Position numbers and translations under genes: made by a program. Positions 34,198 through 42,830 of a DNA stretch of 64,000 nt are shown piece after piece (positions within the stretch are counted from its first letter, which is position 1; each line of letters begins with the position of its first letter). Origin of the DNA: Bradyrhizobium sp. AZCC 1610. GTDB lineage: Bacteria > Pseudomonadota > Alphaproteobacteria > Rhizobiales > Xanthobacteraceae. The stretch lies in the NCBI RefSeq assembly GCF_036924515.1, contig NZ_JAZHRR010000001.1, positions 7,163,001-7,227,000 of the forward strand, written 5' to 3'. The notes beneath the pieces are model-generated. The model searched no databases and had not been told where the DNA came from. It saw only the letters and a list, made by a program, of their open reading frames with translations.

Positions 34198-34710
34198 ATG
34201 TCGATCAGGATTGCGGTGGCGTTGGCCGCCACCATCGGGGCGGGCATCGTTATGTCGTCGGCGGCGCAGGCGCGGCCGGAACTGGTCGACATCAGCGGCG
34301 ATTACGCGCCGGGCACGATCGTGGTGAAGACCCACGAGCGACGGCTCTATCTCATTCTCGAATCCGGCCGCGCCATGCGCTATCCGGTCGGCGTCGGCAA
34401 GGCCGGCAAGCAGTGGTCCGGCACCACGAAGATCGACGGCAAGTATCTCAATCCGGCCTGGTCGCCGCCGAGCGCAGTCAGGCGCGACAAGCCTGGAATG
34501 CCCGACGTCATTCCCGGCGGCTCGCCACGCAACCCGATGGGCGTCGCGGCGATGACGCTCGCCGGCGGCGAGTATGCCATTCACGGCACCAACGTGCCGG
34601 GCTCGGTCGGCGGCTTCGTATCCTATGGTTGTATCCGGATGCTCAACGACGACATCTCCGATCTCTATCAACGCGTACCGGTCGGAACGACCGTGACGGT
34701 CATGCGCTGA
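34198..34710 (+). CDS. L,D-transpeptidase (YkuD/ErfK family)
   Basis: A 170-residue exported enzyme that makes 3-3 peptidoglycan cross-links or links proteins to the wall. The ATG at 34198 follows GGAGCTGGGA and gives a signal peptide (1-25, ending AQA); an earlier ATG lacks this. The YkuD domain spans 40-170, with catalytic H129 (AIHGTN) and C145 in SYGCIRM. The length without extra binding domains is typical of the short rhizobial paralogues. Upstream lies a tandem repeat, downstream a hairpin shared with the convergent gene. Confidence 0.93.
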   Translation: MSIRIAVALAATIGAGIVMSSAAQARPELVDISGDYAPGTIVVKTHERRLYLILESGRAMRYPVGVGKAGKQWSGTTKIDGKYLNPAWSPPSAVRRDKPGMPDVIPGGSPRNPMGVAAMTLAGGEYAIHGTNVPGSVGGFVSYGCIRMLNDDISDLYQRVPVGTTVTVMR

Positions 34711-34731
34711 TCGACCGATGAGATTGAATGT

Positions 34732-34759
34732 AAAAAGCCGCGCGATTGCGCGGCTTTTT
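34732..34759. terminator. Bidirectional terminator
   Basis: AAAAAGCCGCGC-GATT-GCGCGGCTTTTT, a 12-bp stem with A and U tracts on both sides. It ends the transpeptidase transcript and overlaps the last codon of the convergent nuclease gene. Confidence 0.88.
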
Positions 34760-35357
34760 ATTTGGGCAGCGTTTGGCCCGCATTCGCACACCAGCCGTTG
34801 CGATGGCCGCCGCCGTAGCTGCGGGCATGACCAGCAGCGAGCATCGCCGTCGAAACATTTCCCGTGCGCCCGGTTACAACATCGGCGACGACGCGGCCGG
34901 CATATTTGTCCGGCCCGATATTGAAGATCCGGACGTCGCCTTCGCCAAGCAATGCGCGCAACGCGCCCGTAGCTGCCTCGGCCATCTGCAGCTCCTGCGG
35001 GCACGATGCCTTCAACTCGGGCGCGTCGATGCCGCGCAGGCGTATGCGCGTGGTCGGATCGAGGCCCGGCGACAGGTGAACCCGCGCCTCAAAGGTGTCG
35101 CCATCGATGGTGCGGATGACGTCGACGGCGTGACGCGTGTCCGGACTTCCGGCGCGCTTCCAGATGGTCTCGGCATCGCGCGCCGCCTGACTGTCGAGGG
35201 AATGCGACCAGGGCCAGCGCACCCAGTCCCGCACCGGCAGCATCGTCCCCGCCGCCACGCAAAACACGAACGCCCACGGCAGGGCCGCCGAAAACCAGCG
35301 GCGCCAGGGACCCCGGCGCGGGGGCCGATAAGCATTTATTCTTTCGTATGGGGGCAT
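34758..35357 (-). CDS. Membrane-anchored thermonuclease (SNase) family protein
   Basis: A 199-residue protein: basic N-terminus with one hydrophobic helix (residues 22-40, FSAALPWAFVFCVAAGTML), then a staphylococcal-nuclease fold. Key residues are visible: DGDTFE at 85-90, IRLRGIDAPEL at 105-115 (R108, D111, E114) and the GPDKYAGRVVADV stretch at 148-160 (R155). Catalytic arginines and acidic residues are retained, so DNA or RNA cleavage in the periplasm or at the membrane is likely. The C-terminus has the WCA motif of rhizobial paralogues. It converges on the transpeptidase with the shared terminator. Confidence 0.85.
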   Translation of the reverse strand: MPPYERINAYRPPRRGPWRRWFSAALPWAFVFCVAAGTMLPVRDWVRWPWSHSLDSQAARDAETIWKRAGSPDTRHAVDVIRTIDGDTFEARVHLSPGLDPTTRIRLRGIDAPELKASCPQELQMAEAATGALRALLGEGDVRIFNIGPDKYAGRVVADVVTGRTGNVSTAMLAAGHARSYGGGHRNGWCANAGQTLPK

Positions 35358-35431
35358 ATTCCGGGACTAAGGGCCTGAGTCGGGGCATCCGGCAAGAGCC
35401 CATTGCTATCCCTTTTACTATCCCTTGGGCC

Positions 35432-35641
35432 TCAAAAGTCCGACGCGATGCCCTTGCGCTCCCAATCGCCATATCGGGTCGGTTCCGGACCCTTCGGGCC
35501 CTGAAACTCCTTCTGCTGCGGCGTGGCGCTGGCCTCGGCGGCCCTGCGACGGGCTTCGGCCTCGGCGAGCGCGCGCTCGGCGGCGGGCGTCAGCTTCTTG
35601 CGTTCCGCGGTTTGCGCGGGAGATGAGGGACTATCGGTCAT
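35432..35641 (-). CDS. Succinate dehydrogenase assembly factor 4 (DUF1674)
   Basis: A 69-residue protein starting at ATG 35641 with GGGAGAA upstream; the open frame extends further but lacks support. The C-terminal core EFQGPKGPEPTRYGDWERKGIASDF is the family signature (PTRYGDWE followed by SDF). SDHAF4 binds the flavinylated succinate dehydrogenase subunit and protects it before complex assembly. The N-terminal half is Ala/Glu/Arg-rich. It diverges from rsmB, an arrangement recurrent in alphaproteobacteria. Confidence 0.92.
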   Translation of the reverse strand: MTDSPSSPAQTAERKKLTPAAERALAEAEARRRAAEASATPQQKEFQGPKGPEPTRYGDWERKGIASDF

Positions 35642-35799
35642 CGCGATTCTCCCATAGCACAGGGATGGGCGCACAGATGACATCACAATCGTGAAATTGT
35701 CTGTGGCGATTCTTACATTTGGCATATTCGCATGCCAAACGGGTTTCATTCCAATGGCATGAGCCAGAACCTTTCCGCTTTCCGAGACATTGCTGATTC

Positions 35800-37149
35800 A
35801 TGCCACCTTCCAGATTCGCAGTACCTTCCGAAGTGCCCGGCCTCGCGGCGCGACGGATCGCGGCTGATATTCTCGACGGCGTGCTGCACAAGCATCGCAC
35901 CCTCGACGAGCAACTCGACGGCGTCGGCGCGCATCCCGGCCTGAAGACGCTGGCCGATCGTGACCGCGCATTGATGCGGCGGCTGGTGGCGACGATTCTG
36001 CGGCGGCTCGGCACGCTCGGCCATTTGTTGTCGCGCCTGCTCGATCGCGGCGTCCCGACGGATGCGCCGCGCGCGCAAAGCGCGCTGCTGATCGGCGCCG
36101 CGCAGATTCTCTGGATGGATGTGCCCGATCATGCCGCCGTCGATCTCTCGGTGCGGCTGGTGCAATCGGACCGCCGCGCCGCGAAATATGCCGGCCTCGT
36201 CAACGCGGTGCTGCGCCGTTGCGCCCGCGAGGGGCAACCGCTGATCGACGAAGTCAAACCGCAGAACCTGGATATTCCGCCGTGGCTGTTGGCGCGCTGG
36301 ATCGGCGCGTATGGCGAGACCACGGCGCGCGAGATGGCGCTCGCCATCGGCTATGAACCGTCGCTCGACATCACCGTGAAATCAGACGCGGCGCAATGGG
36401 CGAGCCGCCTGCACGGTGAAACGTTGCCGACCGGCACCGTGCGCACCTTGCTGCAGGGTTCGGTGACCATGCTGCCCGGTTTCACCGAGGGGCATTGGTG
36501 GGTGCAGGACGCCGCCGCCGCGCTGCCGGCACGGTTGTTCGGCGACGTCGGCGGCAAGACCATTGTCGACCTCTGCGCCGCGCCCGGCGGCAAAACCGCA
36601 CAACTGGCACTAGCCGGCGCGCGCGTGACCGCGGTCGACCGCTCGCCGGCGCGCATGGCACGGCTGCGCGACAATCTGGCGCGGCTTTCGCTGCGGGCCG
36701 ACGACGTGGTGACCGATGCCGCTGAGTGGCCGGGCGGCGGCGATGGAGGCTTTGACGGCGTGCTGGTGGACGCGCCCTGCACCTCCACCGGCACCATAAG
36801 GCGTCACCCCGACGTGGCCTGGCTGCGGCAGGAGGCTGATATTGCCGCACTGACAGCGTTGCAGAAGCGGTTGCTGCAACGGGCGGTCGCGCTGCTCAAG
36901 CCGGGCGGAACGCTGGTCTATTGCACCTGTTCGCTGGAGCCGGAGGAAGGCGAGCAAGCCATTGCGTCCCTGTTGGCCACCGAATCCGGCATGCGCCGCG
37001 TGCCGGTCGAAGCCGACGAAGTCGCCGGCCTCAGCGAGATCGTGACCGCAAACGGCGATTTACGGACCCTGCCCTGCCATTTGCCCCATACCGATCCCCG
37101 GCTCGGCGGGCTGGATGGATTTTACGCCGCGCGGCTGGTTAAATCCTGA
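35800..37149 (+). CDS. rsmB: 16S rRNA (cytosine-5) methyltransferase RsmB-like
   Basis: A 449-residue protein with an N-terminal NusB-like helical domain (about 15-150) and a C-terminal SAM-dependent methyltransferase. SAM motif DLCAAPGGKTAQLALAGARVTAVD starts near residue 257; the two cysteines of m5C methyltransferases are C327 in DAPCTSTG and C377 in YCTCSLEPEE. The enzyme methylates C967 (E. coli numbering) of 16S rRNA. The heparinase-like gene and purH follow, a conserved order in this group. Confidence 0.93.
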   Translation: MPPSRFAVPSEVPGLAARRIAADILDGVLHKHRTLDEQLDGVGAHPGLKTLADRDRALMRRLVATILRRLGTLGHLLSRLLDRGVPTDAPRAQSALLIGAAQILWMDVPDHAAVDLSVRLVQSDRRAAKYAGLVNAVLRRCAREGQPLIDEVKPQNLDIPPWLLARWIGAYGETTAREMALAIGYEPSLDITVKSDAAQWASRLHGETLPTGTVRTLLQGSVTMLPGFTEGHWWVQDAAAALPARLFGDVGGKTIVDLCAAPGGKTAQLALAGARVTAVDRSPARMARLRDNLARLSLRADDVVTDAAEWPGGGDGGFDGVLVDAPCTSTGTIRRHPDVAWLRQEADIAALTALQKRLLQRAVALLKPGGTLVYCTCSLEPEEGEQAIASLLATESGMRRVPVEADEVAGLSEIVTANGDLRTLPCHLPHTDPRLGGLDGFYAARLVKS

Positions 37150-37270
37150 TTTTAAACTGCAATTCGCCGACCCGGGGGTGATTCGCCGGTTTTCAAGATG
37201 GTGTCATCCCGGCGTTTCCGGATTAAAAGGATTCGCCAGAATACCCCTCCCTCCCTAAGCAAGGCACGGC

Positions 37271-39025
37271 GTGTCGGTCGCTCAACGCAGACGCATCTCG
37301 ACGCTTATCATGAGCCGCTCGGCGCGGACCGTGATCGCGCGTGCGACCGGCGCAACGGTGGCGGTGTCGCGGCTGTGGCCCGGCCGCGCCGACCGGCTGA
37401 TCATCGCGCCGCATGATCTGCGCACCGCCGACGCCACCCGCGCCGCCGAGATCTATGCCGGCCGCTTCGTGTTCGCCGGCAAGATCGTAACCTGCCACGG
37501 CCGCTCGATCTTCGACCTCGAGCCGCCGTCGGAAGATTGGGAAGTCGCCCTGCTCGGCTTCGGCTGGCTGCGCCACCTGCGCGCCGCCGATACCGCGCTG
37601 ACCCGCGCCAATGCCCGCTCGCTGGTCGACGACTGGATCTCGAATCCGGCGCGCAAGCGGCCGCTCGAGCGCCGCCCCGACGTGCTGGCGCGCCGCGTGA
37701 TCTCGCTGTTGTCGCAGGCGCCGCTGGTGCTCGGCGACACCGACGGAAAATTCTATCGCAAATATCTGCGCGGGCTGACCCGCGAGATTCGCTACTTGCG
37801 CTATGCGATGCTCGACATCGCCGACGGCGTGCCGCGGCTGCAGGTCCTGATGGCGCTTTGCTACGCCTCGCTGTGCCTGGCCAATCAGGCGCGTCACATC
37901 CGTTCCGCCACGCGACGGCTTTCCGACGAATTGCAGCGGCAGATCATGCCGGACGGCGGGCACATCTCGCGCAATCCCGGCGCGCTGGTCGAATTGCTCA
38001 GCGACCTGCTGCCGCTGCGGCAGACATTTGCCGCCCGCAACATCGCGCCGCCGCCGGCGCTGTTGAATGCGATCGACCGCATGATGCCGATGCTGCGCTT
38101 CTTCCGTCACGGCGACGGCAGTTTTGCGCTGTTCAACGGCATGAGCAACGCGCCTTCGGACCTGGTGGCGACGCTGCTCGCCTATGACGACACCCACGGC
38201 GTGCCGATGTCGAACATGCCGCATACCGGCTTCCAGCGCCTCGATGCTGGCACGACGACCGTCATCATGGACAGCGGGCCGCCGCCGCCGCCGAATGTCA
38301 GCCAGGAAGCGCATGCCGGTTGCCTCTCGTTCGAATTGTCTTCCGGACCGAGCCGGATCGTCGTCAATTGCGGCATGCCCTCGACCGGCCGCGACAACTG
38401 GCGCAGCTTTGCGCGCAGCACCGCGGCGCATTCGACCCTGACCTATCACGACACGTCCTCGTGCCAGTTCATCGAATTGTCCGCGATGAAGCGCCTGCTG
38501 CAGGGCGCGCCCGTCTTCAGCGGCCCGGCCAATGTGGAAAGCTACCGCGAGGCCATGGCCGACGGCGATCTCCTGACCACGTCACATGACGGCTACCTCG
38601 CGCGCTTCGGCGTCCTGCACCGCAGGGTGTTGATGATCTCTCAAGACGGCGGCAGACTCGACGGCGAGGACACCATCTCGCCGGCGCCGGGAGCGCGCAT
38701 CAAGGGCGCCGAAACCGATTTTGCCCTGCGCTTTCATCTGCATCCCGCGGTGAAGGCAAGCCGCCTCAGCGACGCACGCGGCGCGATGCTGGTATTGCCC
38801 AACCGCGACGTCTGGACCTTCGAGGCGCTCGACGACAAGGTCGACCTCGAGGACAGCGTGTTCCTGGCCGGCAATGACGGCCCCCGCCGCACCGCCCAGA
38901 TCGTGATCCGGCAGGATTCCCGCCACGCCTCCTCGGTCCGCTGGAGCTTTGTGCGCTCGAGTACGTCGGCGGCCGGCACCAGTGCCCGGCGCAATGCGCG
39001 CCGCGAGCCGGAGTTGCCGCTATAG
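37271..39025 (+). CDS. Heparinase II/III family protein
   Basis: A 584-residue protein starting at GTG (37271). The first half is an all-helical domain (WLRHLRAADTALTRANARSLVDDWI, ISLLSQAPLVLGDTDGKFYRKYLRGL); the second is a beta-sandwich with HAGCLSFELSSGPSRIVVNCGMPS, TAAHSTLTYHDTSS and AHDGY-like stretches typical of the heparinase II/III-like C-terminal domain. Such lyases cleave uronic-acid-containing polysaccharides, though the physiological glycan is unknown here. No signal peptide is clear. The gene lies between rsmB and purH, as in many rhizobia. Confidence 0.87.
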   Translation: MSVAQRRRISTLIMSRSARTVIARATGATVAVSRLWPGRADRLIIAPHDLRTADATRAAEIYAGRFVFAGKIVTCHGRSIFDLEPPSEDWEVALLGFGWLRHLRAADTALTRANARSLVDDWISNPARKRPLERRPDVLARRVISLLSQAPLVLGDTDGKFYRKYLRGLTREIRYLRYAMLDIADGVPRLQVLMALCYASLCLANQARHIRSATRRLSDELQRQIMPDGGHISRNPGALVELLSDLLPLRQTFAARNIAPPPALLNAIDRMMPMLRFFRHGDGSFALFNGMSNAPSDLVATLLAYDDTHGVPMSNMPHTGFQRLDAGTTTVIMDSGPPPPPNVSQEAHAGCLSFELSSGPSRIVVNCGMPSTGRDNWRSFARSTAAHSTLTYHDTSSCQFIELSAMKRLLQGAPVFSGPANVESYREAMADGDLLTTSHDGYLARFGVLHRRVLMISQDGGRLDGEDTISPAPGARIKGAETDFALRFHLHPAVKASRLSDARGAMLVLPNRDVWTFEALDDKVDLEDSVFLAGNDGPRRTAQIVIRQDSRHASSVRWSFVRSSTSAAGTSARRNARREPELPL

Positions 39026-39046
39026 GAGTATCAGACATCGCTATTT

Positions 39047-39173
39047 CGTCATGCCCGGGCTTGTCCCGGGCATCCACGTCTTGGCCCCGGTGAATCAGTG
39101 AGACGTGGATGGCCGGGCATAGGCGAGCGGAAGCGACGCCGTCCTTTCGGACGGCTATGCCCCGGCCATGACG
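39047..39173. repeat. Palindromic intergenic repeat (CGTCATGCCC class)
   Basis: CGTCATGCCCGGGCTTGTCC at the left and GGCCATGACG at the right; inner arms ACGTCTTGG/TGAGACGTGG and a GCGACGCCGTC hairpin. Same family as the segments at 6081 and 49546. Confidence 0.75.
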
Positions 39174-39266
39174 ATCCCTTCAATTTCGGCGGAAATCGAC
39201 GTCGACGGCGGTTTCATGTCCCGCAAAACCGTGCTACCCGGCGGCCTTTCCACACAGGACTAAGCC

Positions 39267-40859
39267 ATGACCGACCATCCGCGCCGTGTAACCCGCGCTC
39301 TATTGTCCGTTTCCGACAAGACCGGCCTGATCGAATTTGCCAAGGCGCTCGCTGGACATGGCGTCGAGCTCGTCTCCACGGGCGGCACCGCCAAGGCGAT
39401 CGCGGCGGCTGGGTTACAGGTCAAGGACGTCTCGGAGCTGACGGGCTTCCCCGAAATGATGGATGGCCGGGTCAAGACGCTGCATCCCAAGGTGCATGGC
39501 GGCCTGCTCGCGATCCGCGACAACAAGGAACATGCCGACGCAATGAAAGCGCACGGCATCACGCCGATCGATCTGCTGGTGGTCAATCTCTATCCGTTCG
39601 AGGAAACCGTCGACAAAGGCGCGGGCTATGAAGACTGCATCGAGAATATCGATATCGGCGGTCCTGCGATGATCCGGGCGGCGGCAAAAAATCACGATGA
39701 CGTCGCCGTCGTCGTCGAGGCTCAGGACTATCAGGCCGTGCTCGACGAACTCGCCGCCAACAAGGGCGCAACGACGCTTTCGCTGCGCCGCCGCCTCGCA
39801 GCCAAGGCCTATGCCCGCACCGCCGCCTACGACGCCGCGATCTCGAACTGGTTCGCCCTTCAGCTCAAGAACGACGCTCCGGATTACCGCACCTTCGGCG
39901 GTCGGCTGATCCAGTCGCTGCGCTACGGCGAGAACCCGCACCAGACCGCCGCATTCTATCGCACGCCTGACAAGCGGCCGGGCGTCGCCACCGCGCGACA
40001 GTTGCAGGGCAAGGAACTGTCCTACAACAACATCAACGATACCGATGCGGCCTATGAATGCATCGGCGAATTCGATCCGAAGCGCACCGCGGCTTGCGTC
40101 ATTGTCAAGCATGCCAATCCCTGCGGCGTCGCTGAAGGTCCCGACTTGGTCAGCGCGTATCGCAAGGCGTTCGCCTGCGATACGCAATCGCCCTATGGCG
40201 GCATCATCGCCGTCAATCGCACGCTCGACGCCGAAGCCGCGCGCGTCATCACGGAAATCTTGACCGAAGTCATCATTGCGCCTGACGCGACGGAAGAGGC
40301 CATCGCGATCATCGCGAAGCGGAAGAACCTCCGGCTTCTCCTCGCCGACAGCCTGCCCGACCCGCGCGCGCCGGGCCTCACGGCAAAGACCGTCGCGGGT
40401 GGCCTCCTGGTGCAGAGCCGCGACAATGCTGTCGTCGACGACATCACGCTCAAGATCGTGACCAAACGCGCGCCGACCGACGCAGAGCTGCGCGATCTCA
40501 AATTCGCGTTCCGCATCGCCAAGCACGTCAAGTCGAACACCATCATCTACGCCAAGGATCTCGCCACCGTCGGCATCGGCGCCGGCCAGATGAGCCGGGT
40601 CGATTCCGCGCGCATTGCCGCGCGCAAGGCGCAGGATGCCGCGGCCGACGCGAAGCTCGCCGAACCGCTGACCAAGGGCTCGGTCGTAGCTTCCGACGCG
40701 TTCTTCCCGTTCGCCGATGGCATGCTGGCCTGCATCGAAGCCGGCGCCACCGCCGTCATCCAGCCCGGCGGCTCGATCCGCGATGAGGAAGTGATCAAGG
40801 CGGCGGACGAGCATGGCATCGCCATGGTGTTCACGGGCGTGCGGCATTTCAGGCATTGA
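39267..40859 (+). CDS. purH: Bifunctional AICAR transformylase / IMP cyclohydrolase
   Basis: A 530-residue enzyme doing the last two steps of IMP synthesis. The N-terminal MGS-like cyclohydrolase domain (about 1-190) shows [49 protein letters not shown]; the AICAR transformylase domain has [14 protein letters not shown], the [11 protein letters not shown] motif with catalytic Lys and His, and [12 protein letters not shown] near the end. The ATG at 39267 begins the conserved N-terminus. The preceding gene is 240 bp away, with a repeat between, so it may have its own promoter. Confidence 0.97.
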   Translation: MTDHPRRVTRALLSVSDKTGLIEFAKALAGHGVELVSTGGTAKAIAAAGLQVKDVSELTGFPEMMDGRVKTLHPKVHGGLLAIRDNKEHADAMKAHGITPIDLLVVNLYPFEETVDKGAGYEDCIENIDIGGPAMIRAAAKNHDDVAVVVEAQDYQAVLDELAANKGATTLSLRRRLAAKAYARTAAYDAAISNWFALQLKNDAPDYRTFGGRLIQSLRYGENPHQTAAFYRTPDKRPGVATARQLQGKELSYNNINDTDAAYECIGEFDPKRTAACVIVKHANPCGVAEGPDLVSAYRKAFACDTQSPYGGIIAVNRTLDAEAARVITEILTEVIIAPDATEEAIAIIAKRKNLRLLLADSLPDPRAPGLTAKTVAGGLLVQSRDNAVVDDITLKIVTKRAPTDAELRDLKFAFRIAKHVKSNTIIYAKDLATVGIGAGQMSRVDSARIAARKAQDAAADAKLAEPLTKGSVVASDAFFPFADGMLACIEAGATAVIQPGGSIRDEEVIKAADEHGIAMVFTGVRHFRH

Positions 40860-40883
40860 GCCCTCGTCGTCCCTGCGAACGCA

Positions 40884-41051
40884 CTAGCGTATCTACACAT
40901 CTTTCGAGTCGAAAAACTGACTCAAGATCAAGGACTTGGTTGTTAACCTGCGACCGAATTTCTTGCGTCTAGCCTAGCGCTGACGTGCGATTTCTCGGCA
41001 TTCTCGCGGTAACTCTTTGAGAAGACTCCAGAAGATGTGTAGATGCCCTAG
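40884..41051. mobile_element. MITE-like 160-bp insertion with CTAG target duplication
   Basis: Imperfect inverted ends bound a 160-bp segment (40888-41047): the left end contains ATCTACACATCTT and the right end its complement AAGATGTGTAGAT. CTAG stands at both outer sides (40884-40887 and 41048-41051), a 4-bp duplication as made by IS5-type transposases. The flanks TGCGAACGCA and TGCGAACGCAGG suggest insertion into the loop of an older palindromic repeat. No transposase is encoded. It looks like a short non-autonomous element; sequence of this kind is recalled as common in Bradyrhizobium. Confidence 0.65.
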
Positions 41052-41311
41052 TGCGAACGCAGGGACCCATACCGCGTGATCCATCGGTGAGGCGCGGTCG
41101 CAGACGCCCTGTGTTAACCAACGACCAGCGTAGATTGCTGAAGCAAAGCCGGCTTCCGTCCTGCCCATTGCGCGGTCCGCGCCGCATGGCCCCTGCGTTC
41201 GCAGGGGCGACGAGCGCAGAGACCATAATCGACGATGGCGCAACTGACTCCAGCGCAAAATCGCAAGATCACGCGGTATGGGTCCCGGCGCAAGGCCGGG
41301 ACGACACGTTG
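41052..41311. repeat. Composite palindromic repeat region
   Basis: Gene-free. AGGGACCCATACCGCGTGAT near 41061-41080 is inverted as ATCACGCGGTATGGGTCCC near 41269-41286; CCCCTGCGTTCGCAGGGG at 41190-41207 is a hairpin. Together with 40866-40883 these are pieces of chromosomal palindromic repeats interrupted by the MITE. Confidence 0.65.
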
Positions 41312-41316
41312 AGAGA

Positions 41317-42702
41317 CTACTCCCTCACCCGCGCCAGCAGCGCCAGGCCTGCCACGAAGAACACCACCAGCAACGCCATGCCGGCCTTCTGGCTCGCGGT
41401 AACAGCGGTGACCGCGCCGATCAGGAGCGGGCCGATGAACGACGTGACCTTGCCGGTCAGCGCGAACAATCCAAAGTACTGCGCGATACGATCCTTCGGT
41501 GCGAGGCGTATCAGCAGCGTTCGCGACGCTGCCTGCAGCGGGCCGCCGGCCGCGCCGATCAGGCATCCGAGCACGAGATAGGCACGCTCGGCGGCGCCGG
41601 AGAACAGCGGGCCGCCCGGCACCGGCGGCGCGACCTTCACGAACAGGATCGAGTCCTTGTCGACCAGCAGAATCGCACCGAGCGCGAACAGAAGGATCAG
41701 CAGGCTGCCGGCGATGACGCGCTTGGATCCGAGCTTGTCGTCGAGCCTGCCGCCGAGCCATGCCCCGAAGGTGCCGGCGATGGCCAGCAGAATTCCAAAC
41801 GTCCCGATCTGGATCGTATGCCAGCCGAAAGTGCCGGCGGCGTAGATGCCGCCGAAGGCAAACAACGACACCAGCCCGTCGGTATAGATCATGTTGGCAA
41901 GCAGGAATGTCGCCACCGATTTCTGCTTCGGCAATTCGCCGAGCGTTCGCTTCAGCCCGCTCAATCCTTCGCGCAACGCCTCGCGGATCGGGCGCTTGGC
42001 CGGGTAATCCGGCGTCAGCAGAAACATCGGCAACACGAAGATGATGAACCAGATGCCGGTCAGCGGGCCGGTGATGCGATCGCCCTGGTGGGATACGGGA
42101 TCGAGACCGAACAGCGGCGCCAGGCCGAAAAGCGTGCGCCCGGTGTCGGGATTCGCCGCCAGAAAGCCGAGCACCAGGATGAGGCTGAGGATGCCGCCGA
42201 TATAGCCGGTGGCCCATCCGGTGCCGGACAATCGCCCGATTCGATCCGGCGGCACCAGCGTCGGCATCATCGCGTTATTAAAGACGGTGGCGAATTCGAC
42301 GCCGACGCTCGCGATTGCATAGGCGAGCAGCAGCGGCGCGATGACGCTGGGGTCACCGGGCTTTCCGAACCACATCAGGCAGGCGCCGATCACCAGCAGC
42401 GAGCCGAAGCCGGCGATCCACGGCTTGCGGCGGCCGCTGGCGTCGGCAATCGCACCCAATACCGGCGACAGCAGCGCGATCATCAGGCCGGCGGCGGCGG
42501 TGGCAAATCCCCACAGCGCCTGCCCCCGCGCCGGATCCGGCGCGACGAAGCCTGCGAAATAGGGCGCAAATACAAACGTGGTGATCAGCGTGAAATAAGG
42601 CTGCGCGGCCCAATCGAAGAATATCCAGCTGATGACGGCGGCGCGGCGCGGATATTCCCGCGGTATTTCGGCGCCGGCTGCCTCGGAAGCGATCACCGTC
42701 AT
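41317..42702 (-). CDS. MFS transporter, UMF1/ATG22-like family
   Basis: A 461-residue inner-membrane carrier with about twelve hydrophobic segments. The start at 42702 is preferred (AAGGA upstream) over a long low-complexity extension. Family marks are WIFFDWAAQPYFTLITTFVFAPYF at the start, LLSPVLGAIADASGRRKPW, and a second signature-like GAWLGGRLDDKLGSKR in the second half. UMF1-type proteins are thought to export amino acids or similar small molecules. It diverges from the gamma-glutamyltransferase gene (128 bp), so a link to peptide or amino-acid traffic is plausible but unproven. Confidence 0.85.
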   Translation of the reverse strand: MTVIASEAAGAEIPREYPRRAAVISWIFFDWAAQPYFTLITTFVFAPYFAGFVAPDPARGQALWGFATAAAGLMIALLSPVLGAIADASGRRKPWIAGFGSLLVIGACLMWFGKPGDPSVIAPLLLAYAIASVGVEFATVFNNAMMPTLVPPDRIGRLSGTGWATGYIGGILSLILVLGFLAANPDTGRTLFGLAPLFGLDPVSHQGDRITGPLTGIWFIIFVLPMFLLTPDYPAKRPIREALREGLSGLKRTLGELPKQKSVATFLLANMIYTDGLVSLFAFGGIYAAGTFGWHTIQIGTFGILLAIAGTFGAWLGGRLDDKLGSKRVIAGSLLILLFALGAILLVDKDSILFVKVAPPVPGGPLFSGAAERAYLVLGCLIGAAGGPLQAASRTLLIRLAPKDRIAQYFGLFALTGKVTSFIGPLLIGAVTAVTASQKAGMALLVVFFVAGLALLARVRE

Positions 42703-42830
42703 GTGAGGAATTTCCTTCAAAAGTGTCTCGATGCGTTTTGCCCGTTGAATCCAAACCCATATAGCATGCGTCACCGGCGCTGGGGGCTGTTGCCAGGCGT
42801 CACACAGGCTCCAACTGCGGCGGATTTTCG

